Assembly (NCBI GenBank): GCA_937925845.1
Contig: CALAML010000045.1
Span: 65,616-129,615, forward strand
DNA length: 64,000 nt
Direction of reading: 5' to 3'
From: an uncultured Acidimicrobiales bacterium
GTDB taxonomy: Bacteria; Actinomycetota; Acidimicrobiia; Acidimicrobiales; CALAML01
Positions within the stretch are counted from its first letter, which is position 1. Every line of letters starts with the position of its first letter. Below are positions 55,134 through 64,000 of the stretch, piece after piece. The notes beneath the pieces were generated by a model, which was not told the origin of the DNA, did not search any database, and saw only the letters and a program-made list of their open reading frames with translations. Made by a program: the position numbers and the translations under genes.

Positions 55134-56315
55134 ATGGCCACCGTCACACTCGAAGGAATCACCAAGCGGTACCCGAACGGTTTCCAGGCCGTCACCGATC
55201 TCGACCTCGATATTCGCGACGGTGAGTTTCTGGTACTGGTTGGGCCGTCCGGCTGCGGCAAGTCCACCGCCCTGCGAATGATCGCCGGCCTTGAGGAGAT
55301 CAGCGACGGCAGCCTGCGCATCGGCGACACCGTGGTGAACGACTACGAGCCCAAAGACCGCGACATCGCCATGGTGTTTCAGAACTACGCGCTCTACCCC
55401 CACATGAGCGTGTTCGACAACATTGGCTTCGCCCTCAAACTGGCCAAGGTCAACAAGGCCGAGATCGAAGAACGAGTACATCGCGCCGCCGGTATTCTCG
55501 AGCTGGAATCGGTGCTCGACCGCAAGCCGGCGCAGCTCTCCGGTGGTCAGCGGCAGCGGGTGGCGATGGGCCGGGCCATCGTGCGCCAACCCAAGGCATT
55601 CCTGATGGACGAGCCTCTCTCCAACCTCGATGCCAAACTGCGCGTGCAGATGCGAGCGGAGATCGCCCGCATCCAGCGCGACCTCGGCGTCACCACGTTC
55701 TATGTCACCCACGACCAGGTCGAGGCCATGACGATGGGGGACCGGGTTGCGGTGATCAAGGACGGCGTGTTGCAACAGGTCGACACCCCCCAGGGGCTCT
55801 ACGACGAACCCGACAATGTCTTTGTGGCCGCGTTTATCGGGTCGCCATCGATGAACCTTTTCGAAGGATCGGTCGACATGAGCGGAGACAACCCGATCCT
55901 CACCTTCGGAGCGCAGACGATCGTGCTCGACCAGCGGTATGCCTGGGGCAATGCGGCGCTGAAGGGGCACGGTGGAGGACCGATTGTTATCGGCATCCGA
56001 CCTGAAGATCTCGAAGATGCCTCCATCGATCCTGAGGCCGACGGTAAGCCGACCATCACCGGTCGGGTGGAGCTGGTTGAATCACTTGGCGCCGAGCTGG
56101 TGGTGCACACCGCCATCGCGGCCAAGGCAGCAGAGACCGGGGATCCCGACGCGGTGGAAGAAGTAGCCCTCGAAGGATCCGAGTCGATTTGTACTGGCCG
56201 GTTCAGCCCTCGAAGCCGAGTGGCACGAGGCGACCATATTCAGCTTTCCGTCGACGCCGACCGCCTCCGGTTCTTCGACCTCGAGACCGGCATGGCTATC
56301 CGCGGCGCCCGCTAA
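55134..56315 (+). CDS. Sugar ABC transporter ATP-binding protein (MsmK/UgpC family)
   Basis: GPSGCGKSTALRMIAGLEEI, LSGGQRQRVAMGRAIVRQPKAFLMDEPLSNLDAKLRVQMR, YVTHDQVEAMTMGDRVAVI. Confidence 0.94.
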   Translation: MATVTLEGITKRYPNGFQAVTDLDLDIRDGEFLVLVGPSGCGKSTALRMIAGLEEISDGSLRIGDTVVNDYEPKDRDIAMVFQNYALYPHMSVFDNIGFALKLAKVNKAEIEERVHRAAGILELESVLDRKPAQLSGGQRQRVAMGRAIVRQPKAFLMDEPLSNLDAKLRVQMRAEIARIQRDLGVTTFYVTHDQVEAMTMGDRVAVIKDGVLQQVDTPQGLYDEPDNVFVAAFIGSPSMNLFEGSVDMSGDNPILTFGAQTIVLDQRYAWGNAALKGHGGGPIVIGIRPEDLEDASIDPEADGKPTITGRVELVESLGAELVVHTAIAAKAAETGDPDAVEEVALEGSESICTGRFSPRSRVARGDHIQLSVDADRLRFFDLETGMAIRGAR

Positions 56316-56383
56316 CGCATCCATCCATCCATTCGAGAACCCGGCAATCTGAGAACTTTCCCCGTCCTGCTACCGTCGGGTGG

Positions 56384-57331
56384 GTGACAGAGAAAACAGC
56401 AGCAGACGGTTCCGAAAACAACCTGGTGCAGAGCGATCCCCGACCACTGGGCGCCACAGGTCAGCACATGGGCCCGCTCGGCTTCGGCTGCTGGCGGTTT
56501 GTCTCGTTTCAGGTCGACCACCCCCAGCAGGTGATCGAGACCGCCCTCGACAACGGAATGAACCTGATCGACACCGCCGATGTCTACGGCCTCGATTGGG
56601 GCGGCACCCACTTCGGCGAAGCCGAGGAGCTCCTGGGCACGGTCCTGGCCGCGGCTCCGTCGCTTCGGGACCGAATGGTGCTGGCCACCAAGGGCGGGAT
56701 CACACCGCCCACCCCCTATAACTCCGGATCGCCCCATCTGCGCCAGGCGATCGATGATTCGCTGCGCCGGCTTCAGGCGGACACGATCGACCTTTACCAA
56801 ATCCACCGGCCCGATCTCTATACCCACCCCGCTGAAGTCGCTGATGCGCTGGCCACAGCTCGCGATGCCGGGAAGATTCGCGAGGTCGGCGTGTCCAACC
56901 ACACTGTGGCCCAGACCCGTGCTCTCGCGGCGCACCTGCCGTTCCCGCTAGCCACCACCCAACCCGAATTTTCCGCCGACCATCTCGATCCGATGTTCGA
57001 CGGCACCTTCGATCTGGCCATGGAACACAATCTGGTGCCGCTGGCCTGGAGTCCGATTGGCGGCGGCCGTCTGGCCCTCGGCGTGCCCGGACCGGCCGGC
57101 CCGACCCAGGAACTCCTGGCGACGATCGATCGGCTCGCTGAACGCGAAGGCACCACCCGGGTCGCGATCTCGCTGGCTTTTGTGCTGGCCCACCCGGCGG
57201 CGCCGATTCCCATCGTGGGGAGCCAAACGCCCGAACGCATCATCGACGCCACCAAAGCGCTCTCCGTGAGGCTCGACCGCAACGACTGCTACGACATCAT
57301 CGAAGCCTCAACCGGCACCCCGATGCCATAG
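56384..57331 (+). CDS. Aldo/keto reductase
   Basis: NLIDTADVYG, DLYQIHRPD, EVGVSNHTVAQ, IPIVGSQTPERI; GTG start 56384. Confidence 0.9.
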   Translation: MTEKTAADGSENNLVQSDPRPLGATGQHMGPLGFGCWRFVSFQVDHPQQVIETALDNGMNLIDTADVYGLDWGGTHFGEAEELLGTVLAAAPSLRDRMVLATKGGITPPTPYNSGSPHLRQAIDDSLRRLQADTIDLYQIHRPDLYTHPAEVADALATARDAGKIREVGVSNHTVAQTRALAAHLPFPLATTQPEFSADHLDPMFDGTFDLAMEHNLVPLAWSPIGGGRLALGVPGPAGPTQELLATIDRLAEREGTTRVAISLAFVLAHPAAPIPIVGSQTPERIIDATKALSVRLDRNDCYDIIEASTGTPMP

Positions 57332-57495
57332 GAGTCTGCTGATTAATCATGCTAGCGAATCAACACCGATGCATCCCGCCACTCTGCGTCGGGGATTTTC
57401 GTCCATTCCGCATCTAGGAGTGCCAAAAATCTCTCCTTGAGTGGCGGGCGCCTCGGCGCCGATTCGCGGAGCAGCATTAATCAGCAGACTCCTAA
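57329..57495. mobile_element. MITE-like long-inverted-repeat element with TA-flanked 18-bp perfect TIRs
   Basis: AGGAGTCTGCTGATTAAT 57330-57347 and ATTAATCAGCAGACTCCT 57476-57493; weaker palindromy continues inward (CGAATC..CCGA..CCCGCCACTC on both arms). Confidence 0.75.
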
Positions 57496-57619
57496 AACTC
57501 CGCCGCCAAAGCCGCCGGACCATAGCAAGAACGCGAGGCCGGGATTCGCATCACTGAAATCCGACAATGCTGCGATTTCGGTGTGCCAGTCGCCTAGTCT
57601 TGACTTCGCGCTTGTGTCT

Positions 57620-57634
57620 ATGCAAGCGTTTTCG
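57620..57634 (+). promoter_or_regulatory. LacI-family operator-like site
   Basis: ATGCAAGCGTTTTCG matches the cre-like WTGNAANCGNWWNCA consensus except the last base; upstream of a sugar SBP gene. Confidence 0.5.
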
Positions 57635-57723
57635 GTACCCACATTGGAGGTTGCGCACCCAGCGCTGCCAGGTGGGTGTGGTTGAGTGTGTTTGCTCGGC
57701 TGCATTGATTGAGGGGAATTCCT

Positions 57724-59115
57724 TTGAAACGAAACAAACTGTTGAAGCTGCTCGCTGTTCTGTTTGCGTTTGCTCTTGTGGCAACCGCATGCGGTGACAG
57801 CAGCGGAGATGATGACACTGCTGCTGGCAGCGACGCCGACGCCGATGATGGCGGTTCCGGTGACGATGGCGATGGCGGCGACGACGGTGACAGCGATGAC
57901 GGCGGTGGCGAAAGCTCCGGCACGGTCACCATCACCGGTCCTGAGCGGGACGAGAGCGAAGCCGGAGCCATCCAGGAGGTCCTGAGCGCCTGGGGTGAAG
58001 AAAACGGCATCGAAGTTGAGTACACCGGCGACGCCGACTGGGAAGCCAACATCGACATTCAGGTTCAGGGTGGCAACCCCCCGAACCTTTCGATCTTCCC
58101 CCAGCCAGGCAAGCTCGCCGACTTCGCCCGTGAAGGCTCGGTCGTCGCCTTGGCCGACAACGTGGTGAGCGGCATGGAATGGCCAGAAGCCTGGACCGCA
58201 TTCGGCAACGTCGACGGCACCCAGTACGGCGCCCCGGTCAAGGCCGACCTCAAGTCTCTGGTCTGGTACCAGCCAGCCAAGTTCGAAGCGGCGGGCTACG
58301 AAGTCCCCGAGACCTTCGACGACTTTGTTGCTCTCACCGAAACGATGATCGCGGATGGTAACACGCCGCTCTGTGTCGGCATCGAGTCCGGTCAGGCCAC
58401 CGGTTGGACCTACACCGACTGGGTTGAGGACATGGTTCTTCGCCAGCACGGCCCCGACGTGTATGACCAGTGGGTCGGTCACGAGATTCCCTTCAACGAT
58501 CCTCAGATCGTCGAGTCGATGCAGACTGTCCTTGACCTGTGGGACACCGAAGGCATGGTGTTCTCGAGTGGTGGCTCCATCGCCGCAACCGCATTCCAGG
58601 ACAACGGCCAGCCGCTGATCGATGGCGACTGCATGATGCACCGCCAGGCCTCGTTCTACAGCGCCTTCATCCCCGAAGGCACCGCCTTCGCTGATGGTTC
58701 CGAAGACGCCGTCGACGTGTTCTACTTCCCGGACATCAACGGCGACAGGCCAGTTCTTGGTGCCGGTACCCTCGTGGCCGCCTTCGACGACAACGAAGCC
58801 ACCATGGCCGTTGCCGAGTACATGGCTGGCGCCGACTACGCCGAGGCTCGCCAGACCGCTCAGACTGCACTCAAGGAAGGCGGCCTCTCCGGCTTCCTTT
58901 CCGCCGCTGAAGGTCAGGACACCGGTGTCTACCAGCCGCTGGAGCAGTCCTTCCTCGACATCTTGGCCAACGCCTCGATCGTTCGCTTCGATGCGTCGGA
59001 CCTCATGCCGGCCGAAGTTGGCGCCGGTACCTTCTGGAGCGAAGGTACCTCCGCCGTAAACGGCGACCAGGATGCCGCCGGAGCCGCCGACGCCATTGAG
59101 GCTTCCTGGCCGTAG
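57724..59115 (+). CDS. Sugar ABC transporter substrate-binding lipoprotein
   Basis: LVATACGDSSGDDD lipobox; acidic linker; SBP family 1 pattern NPPNLSIFPQPG...KADLKSLVWYQPAKFEAAGYEVPETFDDF. Confidence 0.9.
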   Translation: MKRNKLLKLLAVLFAFALVATACGDSSGDDDTAAGSDADADDGGSGDDGDGGDDGDSDDGGGESSGTVTITGPERDESEAGAIQEVLSAWGEENGIEVEYTGDADWEANIDIQVQGGNPPNLSIFPQPGKLADFAREGSVVALADNVVSGMEWPEAWTAFGNVDGTQYGAPVKADLKSLVWYQPAKFEAAGYEVPETFDDFVALTETMIADGNTPLCVGIESGQATGWTYTDWVEDMVLRQHGPDVYDQWVGHEIPFNDPQIVESMQTVLDLWDTEGMVFSSGGSIAATAFQDNGQPLIDGDCMMHRQASFYSAFIPEGTAFADGSEDAVDVFYFPDINGDRPVLGAGTLVAAFDDNEATMAVAEYMAGADYAEARQTAQTALKEGGLSGFLSAAEGQDTGVYQPLEQSFLDILANASIVRFDASDLMPAEVGAGTFWSEGTSAVNGDQDAAGAADAIEASWP

Positions 59116-59215
59116 GTCATTGCGACTCGTCGGGCGGGGATCAACCCGCCCGACAAGTTCGACCGCACCTCACTCCATACCGGAGCTGAGGAGCGGTTGT
59201 AGAAGTTGTTGACAG

Positions 59216-59247
59216 GGGCCACACACGTGTCAACGCGTGTGTGGCCC
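59216..59247 (+). terminator. Strong hairpin between SBP and permease genes (attenuator or mRNA stabiliser)
   Basis: GGGCCACACACG-tgtcaacg-CGTGTGTGGCCC, 12-bp perfect stem, followed by TTT. Confidence 0.7.
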
Positions 59248-59320
59248 TTTGTCGGTCGAAGGCGCCTTTTGCCCTCGGCCACGAGTGTGGGCAGAGCAAA
59301 AAGGGTTTTTGGGGGAAGAC

Positions 59321-61456
59321 GTGGGTGAGATCGTCGACAAGATCATCACCACGCTCATCGGCGTGGCGATTGCGGTGGGGGTGAGTGCTGGTCTGTGGGT
59401 CGGGGTCAACCTGCTGTTCCACCAGACCACGACCAACTGGCGGAAGTTCTCGGCCATCGCCACCGGTATCTGCGCCGCCATTGCCGCCATTGTTCTCGAT
59501 GGCAATCGAGCACTGAAGAACCTTGGCCCGCAACAGAGCATCACCGATGCTTTGGATGACGTGGCCAACGTGTCGCCGCCGGTCACCATGGCCATTCTGC
59601 TGGGCGTGGTTGGTTTGGCAGTCGGCAAAGCGGTCTCTGCCTACCGGGGCAACCCGGCCTTCCTGCTTCCGGTTGCCGCCGGTTTTGCAGTGCTTGGCCT
59701 ATTGCTTGGGCTCACCCGAACCGAGGAAGTAGACCTCGGTCGATTCGCCGACATCTTCTGGTGGCCGCTGATAGTCGCACTCCTTGGCGGCGCTGCCGGT
59801 TGGATTCTGGGCGGCATCGAAGGGGCGACAACCCGGCGGCCGATCGGGCTTGGAGCCGGCGCGGGGGTGGGGTTGTTGTTTGGAGCATTCCTTACCAACC
59901 GGGCCCGACCCGAGGTCGACATTGTCGCCACGGTTGTGGCCACACTGATCGGCGCCGCGCTCCTGGGTGGCCTGGCCACAGTCCGCAAGAGGGCGCCGAT
60001 TCCCGGAGTGCTCATCGGTGGTGCTCTCGGTTGGATCGTCGGGGCCTTCGGCTTGGCCGATCTTGGTGGTGGACCGAGCGGCTGGGGGCTGATCGCCATG
60101 GCGGTGCCCTTCGCTCTGATCGGACTACGCATTGGATGGAACGATCTTCCCGATGTGGTGCAACGGGCTCAGATCGACGCCAAGGCCCGCTCGTGGATCT
60201 TCCTCGGACCGGCGGTCGGCTTTATCAGCCTGACCGTGATCGTGCCTCTGCTGCGCACCATCTACCTGTCGTTCCTTGATGAGCGGAGCGAAAATTACGT
60301 CGGCTTCGGCAACTACGCCGACATCTTTGGGAACCGACTCAACGAAGAGAGCTTCGACCTCGACAACTGGAGCAACCTCTTTACCTCCCGACTCTTCCTG
60401 ATCGGTATCCCCCTGTTGATCATTGGCGGCATCATCGGTGTGTTGGTCGGCCGGACCACCGGCAATGCGTTCACCCTCTCGAGCCCGTCGTCGGTACCGA
60501 TGGCCATTGGCTTCTTTATTCTGGCCTTTGCGCTGTTCACCACCGTTCGAGGCACCGTTATCAACAACCTCTGGTGGGTGTTCACCGTCACCCTCGTCTC
60601 AACCGGCCTTGGCCTGGCCATCGCGGCATTAGCCGATCGGACCAAGCTGGAGAAGGTGGCCAAGGCGTTGATCTTTATGCCGATGGCCATCTCCTTCGTG
60701 GGTGCCAGCATCATCTGGAGAGCGGTCTACACCGCCCGCGACCCGTCGAAGGCCCAGACCGGTGTGCTGAACGCCATCTGGGTCGGGTTGGGTCGCCTCA
60801 GCACCGGTTCGGGGCTGCCAACCCTGATCGCCAGCGCCGTATTGCTACTGGCCCTGGCGGTGTTGATCGGTGTGCTGGTTCGGGCCGTAGTGCGCAAGAG
60901 CCTCGACGGTGTGGCTCCGGTGACCGTCGGTGTGATCCTGCTCACCTGGTTCACCTACCGATTCCTCGGCCCGGGCATCGGCGGCTTCCGCACCGGTGCT
61001 AACGATGAGCAGGTGGCCGACACCATCCTGTTTGTGCAGAACTCGCCCTTCAACAGCTTCTGGCTGATGGTCATCCTGATCTGGATTCAAACCGGCTTTG
61101 CCATGGTCATCCTTTCCGCGGCTATCAAGGCCGTCCCGGCCGAGCTCACCGAAGCGGCCCGGGTCGACGGCGCCACCGAGGGCCAGATCTTCTGGCGCAT
61201 TACCATCCCCCAAATCCTGCCCACCCTCGGGGTCGTGATCACCACGATCATCGTGGTGGTGATGAAGGTGTTCGACATCGTCAAGGTGATCACCAACGGT
61301 CAGTTCGAGACCCAGGTGCTGGCCAACCAGATGTTCAACGAAGCGTTCTCATTCCGGAACCGAGGTGTTGGTTCGGCCCTGGCCATCGTGCTGTTCCTCT
61401 CGGTGCTGCCGGTAATGGTCTACAACATTCGTCGCATGCAGGCGGAGGAGGCGTAA
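59321..61456 (+). CDS. Sugar ABC transporter permease with extended multi-TM N-terminus
   Basis: VPAELTEAARVDGATEGQIFWRITIPQILPTLGVV EAA loop; GTG start 59321. Confidence 0.9.
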   Translation: MGEIVDKIITTLIGVAIAVGVSAGLWVGVNLLFHQTTTNWRKFSAIATGICAAIAAIVLDGNRALKNLGPQQSITDALDDVANVSPPVTMAILLGVVGLAVGKAVSAYRGNPAFLLPVAAGFAVLGLLLGLTRTEEVDLGRFADIFWWPLIVALLGGAAGWILGGIEGATTRRPIGLGAGAGVGLLFGAFLTNRARPEVDIVATVVATLIGAALLGGLATVRKRAPIPGVLIGGALGWIVGAFGLADLGGGPSGWGLIAMAVPFALIGLRIGWNDLPDVVQRAQIDAKARSWIFLGPAVGFISLTVIVPLLRTIYLSFLDERSENYVGFGNYADIFGNRLNEESFDLDNWSNLFTSRLFLIGIPLLIIGGIIGVLVGRTTGNAFTLSSPSSVPMAIGFFILAFALFTTVRGTVINNLWWVFTVTLVSTGLGLAIAALADRTKLEKVAKALIFMPMAISFVGASIIWRAVYTARDPSKAQTGVLNAIWVGLGRLSTGSGLPTLIASAVLLLALAVLIGVLVRAVVRKSLDGVAPVTVGVILLTWFTYRFLGPGIGGFRTGANDEQVADTILFVQNSPFNSFWLMVILIWIQTGFAMVILSAAIKAVPAELTEAARVDGATEGQIFWRITIPQILPTLGVVITTIIVVVMKVFDIVKVITNGQFETQVLANQMFNEAFSFRNRGVGSALAIVLFLSVLPVMVYNIRRMQAEEA

Positions 61457-62403
61457 TGGCCACAGTTACCCCGGGAAAGTCAACCGGAGGCGTCGGCGAT
61501 TTCATTTACCGCATGCTGCGATCCATCCCCACCGGTGTGTTGTGGATGCTGGTGCTGATCTGGTCGATCCCGACCCTCGGCCTGGCGGTGAACTCGTTCC
61601 GCAGCCGAGACAACCAGCGGGCCCGAGGGTGGTGGACCATCTTCGGCGACGATCAAGCACCCAACCTCGACAACTACGAACAGGTTCTCACCGCATCGTC
61701 CACCAACTCGATCGCCGACTCGTTGGCCAACTCCTTTGCCATCGCTATTCCGGCCACGATCATCCCGATCGCCATCGCCGCCTTCGCCGCCTATGCCTTT
61801 GCCTGGATCGAGTTCCCGGGCCGAAAGTGGCTCTTCATCGGCATCGTGTCGCTGCTGGCGGTTCCGATTCAGGTGGCCCTGGTGCCGCTGTTGCAGTTGT
61901 GGGGCGGCGGGGCCCACTCAACGCTGCCGCTGCTCGACAAGACCGTCACCCTCTTCCCCGACTTCGACTTCGCCGGCACCTCGGCCGCGGTATGGCTCAC
62001 CCACACCGGATTCGGATTACCCTTCGCCATCTTCCTGCTGCACAACTACATCTCCAGCCTGCCGAAGGATGTGTTTGAGTCGGCACGCATCGACGGAGCT
62101 GACCACTTCGCCACCTTCTGGCGGATCGTGCTGCCGCTGTCGATGCCGGTGATCGCGGCCTTCGGCATTTTCCAGTTCCTCTGGACCTGGAATGACTTCC
62201 TGGTGGCCAACACCATGGTGGGGGCCAACCGCGACGCCCTGCCAACCACCGTGGCCCTGGCCAACCTGGCTGGCGACTACGGCCGCAACGAGCACGTCCT
62301 GGCGGCGGGTGCCTTTGTACAAGCCTTCTTCCCGCTTGTGGTGTTCTTCTCGCTTCAGCGCTACTTCGTGAGAGGACTACTCGCCGGCTCAGTCAAAGGC
62401 TAA
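61456..62403 (+). CDS. Carbohydrate ABC transporter permease
   Basis: LPKDVFESARIDGADHFATFWRIVLPLSMPVIAAFGIFQFLWTWNDFLVA. Confidence 0.93.
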   Translation: MATVTPGKSTGGVGDFIYRMLRSIPTGVLWMLVLIWSIPTLGLAVNSFRSRDNQRARGWWTIFGDDQAPNLDNYEQVLTASSTNSIADSLANSFAIAIPATIIPIAIAAFAAYAFAWIEFPGRKWLFIGIVSLLAVPIQVALVPLLQLWGGGAHSTLPLLDKTVTLFPDFDFAGTSAAVWLTHTGFGLPFAIFLLHNYISSLPKDVFESARIDGADHFATFWRIVLPLSMPVIAAFGIFQFLWTWNDFLVANTMVGANRDALPTTVALANLAGDYGRNEHVLAAGAFVQAFFPLVVFFSLQRYFVRGLLAGSVKG

Positions 62404-62430
62404 GTCCCGGATTGACCGGGAGGCGACTGG

Positions 62431-63459
62431 TCAGCCGGCGGGAGGGGCGGTGGTGCCCCGCACCACAAGCTCGGTCGCCGATACCAGCGGCTCGTAGCTC
62501 GGCGCCCGCTCTTCTTCTTCCATCAACTCCATCAGCGTGCGGGCGGCCCACGCACCGTTGGCCACCACCGACTGGCGGATCGTGGTGAGGTCCATCACCT
62601 CAGCCAACTCGTGGTCGTCGAAACCAATCACGGACACATCTTCGGGAACCCGAAGGTTGTTCTCCCGACACACCTTGATGGCAGCCATGGCCATCTCATC
62701 GCAAACGGCAAAGACCGCGGTCGGTCGGGGCTCGGTCTTGAGCAGCTCGATCATGGCCTCACGGCCGCCCTGGATGCTGTACTCGCCGACCTCCTCCAAC
62801 TCCGGATCAAGCTCGATCCCAGCCGCAGCCAACGCGGAGCGGTAACCGTCGCGGCGGCCATCACGCGTTCGTCGGTTGCCGCTGACGGTGCCGATCAGGC
62901 CGATTCGGCGATGCCCCAACGAGGTGAGATGGCCAACGGCGCACTCCGCCGCCGCCAACTCGTCGTTCACGATCGACTGGAGGTGTGGGGTGGCGTGACC
63001 GATCGTGACCACCGCAAGACCGCTCGCAGCCAGCTCCGCAACCTCTTCATCGGCCGGTTCGGCATCAACCAGGATCAGTCCATCGGCCCGCTTTTCAAAG
63101 CCGTGAAGTTGCGGCACGATCTCGTCGCTGTCGCCGTCGGGAGTCACACCCAGCACCAACAGGTCATAGCCACAATCGCGAAGTACGGCCTCGGCCCCGG
63201 AGATTGCCTGCGACGCGTACCAACCGCTCAATACCGGCACCGCCATCGCCACCGCGTTCGAACGGCCCTTGGCAAGGCGGGACGCGTTCGGGTCAGCTCG
63301 ATAGCTCAACTCGCGGGCAACCTGGAGTACGCGGGTTCGGGTGGCTGGCGCCACATTGGGTAGGCCACGAACGGCACGGCTTACGGTGGCTACCGACACT
63401 TGGGCCGCGGCGGCGACGTCTTCGATCGTTGCGGTTGTGGTATCGCCACGCTTAGCCAA
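62431..63459 (-). CDS. LacI-family transcriptional regulator
   Basis: TIEDVAAAAQVSVATVSRAVRGLPNVAPATRTRVLQVARELSYRADPNASRLAKGRS. Confidence 0.95.
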   Translation of the reverse strand: MAKRGDTTTATIEDVAAAAQVSVATVSRAVRGLPNVAPATRTRVLQVARELSYRADPNASRLAKGRSNAVAMAVPVLSGWYASQAISGAEAVLRDCGYDLLVLGVTPDGDSDEIVPQLHGFEKRADGLILVDAEPADEEVAELAASGLAVVTIGHATPHLQSIVNDELAAAECAVGHLTSLGHRRIGLIGTVSGNRRTRDGRRDGYRSALAAAGIELDPELEEVGEYSIQGGREAMIELLKTEPRPTAVFAVCDEMAMAAIKVCRENNLRVPEDVSVIGFDDHELAEVMDLTTIRQSVVANGAWAARTLMELMEEEERAPSYEPLVSATELVVRGTTAPPAG

Positions 63460-64000
63460 AGGTCACCTCGAAGAGTTTGGGCCAGTTCTTGCCGGTGATC
63501 AGGAACGTGTCCGTTTCGGCCCGGTAGGCGATTCCGTTCAACACATCGGCCGACTCCGCCTCGCCCGGGGTCAACAGCCCGGCGGCATCAATCTCGGCTA
63601 CGACCTCACCGGTTTCCGGGTTGATCCTGACGATGGTATTCGTCAGCCAGACGTTGGCGTACACCTCACCGTTCACACATTCCAACTCGTTGAGCCGTGC
63701 CAACGGGTTGCCGGCAAGGGTCACGGTGACCGAGCCAGTCTCGGCGAACGTTTCCGGATTTCTGAAGTACAGCGTTGAGGTGCCGTCGCTCATCACAAAG
63801 CGATTCTGATTATCGAGGCACAGACCCCAACCCTCGGTGGGGTAGTCGAAGGTGCCGGTCAGCTCAAAACTGGTGGCGTCGTACACCAGCGCAGTGTTGG
63901 CCTGCCAGGTGAGCTGAACCAGACGGTCACCCACCTGTTCCAGGCCCTCAGCAAAGAGCGAACTGCTCACGTCGGCACGCTGGGTCACCTCGCCTGAGGT
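63452..64000 (-). CDS. Glutaminyl-peptide cyclotransferase-like protein (5' end beyond window)
   Basis: GWGLCLDNQNRFVMSDGTSTLYFRNPETF...LNELECVNGEVYANVWLTNTIVRINPETGEVV; overlaps the lacI-like gene start by 8 bp. Confidence 0.85.
   Translation of the reverse strand, partial: TSGEVTQRADVSSSLFAEGLEQVGDRLVQLTWQANTALVYDATSFELTGTFDYPTEGWGLCLDNQNRFVMSDGTSTLYFRNPETFAETGSVTVTLAGNPLARLNELECVNGEVYANVWLTNTIVRINPETGEVVAEIDAAGLLTPGEAESADVLNGIAYRAETDTFLITGKNWPKLFEVTFG

Noticed and set aside
57552-57583. Hairpin cactgaaatc...gatttcggtg upstream of the sugar SBP
   Set aside because: Short imperfect stem with large loop; may be incidental, not strong enough to annotate.

Overview
The window is a GC-rich, densely coded actinobacterial chromosome segment. 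The gene repertoire suggests an Acidimicrobiia-like lineage, but that is inference. Most of it is ordinary core or accessory metabolism. This includes a B12-dependent acyl-CoA mutase operon (large subunit, B12 subunit, MeaB-like GTPase) with a divergent MarR regulator, ABC transporters, dxs, a tldD-tldE-tldE cluster, a two-component system with a secreted trypsin-like protease, moeA/moaA/moaC, a thiolase, tRNA-Ala(CGC), and a sugar ABC transporter locus with a LacI regulator.

The strongest unusual signal is at 12065-12601. A peroxiredoxin/SelL-like gene is split by one in-frame TGA (12185-12187), which falls exactly at the first residue of a predicted U-x-x-C redox motif (RYYG-U-LPCRAF). It is followed by a 7-bp stem with an AGUU apical loop at bSECIS-like distance, so it is a candidate selenoprotein missed by standard ORF calling.

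Other non-coding structure includes two inverted copies of a TA-flanked MITE-like element (about 1000-1181 and 34133-34296) and a different long-inverted-repeat MITE-like element whose end overlaps a stop codon (57329-57495). There is also a decayed duplicate of a PAP2 3' end beside one MITE, a perfect 24-bp operator-like palindrome (7193-7216), two families of intergenic hairpins, and a direct repeat that runs into the 3' end of a tRNA gene. All product assignments are by eye from translated sequence; no database search was run.
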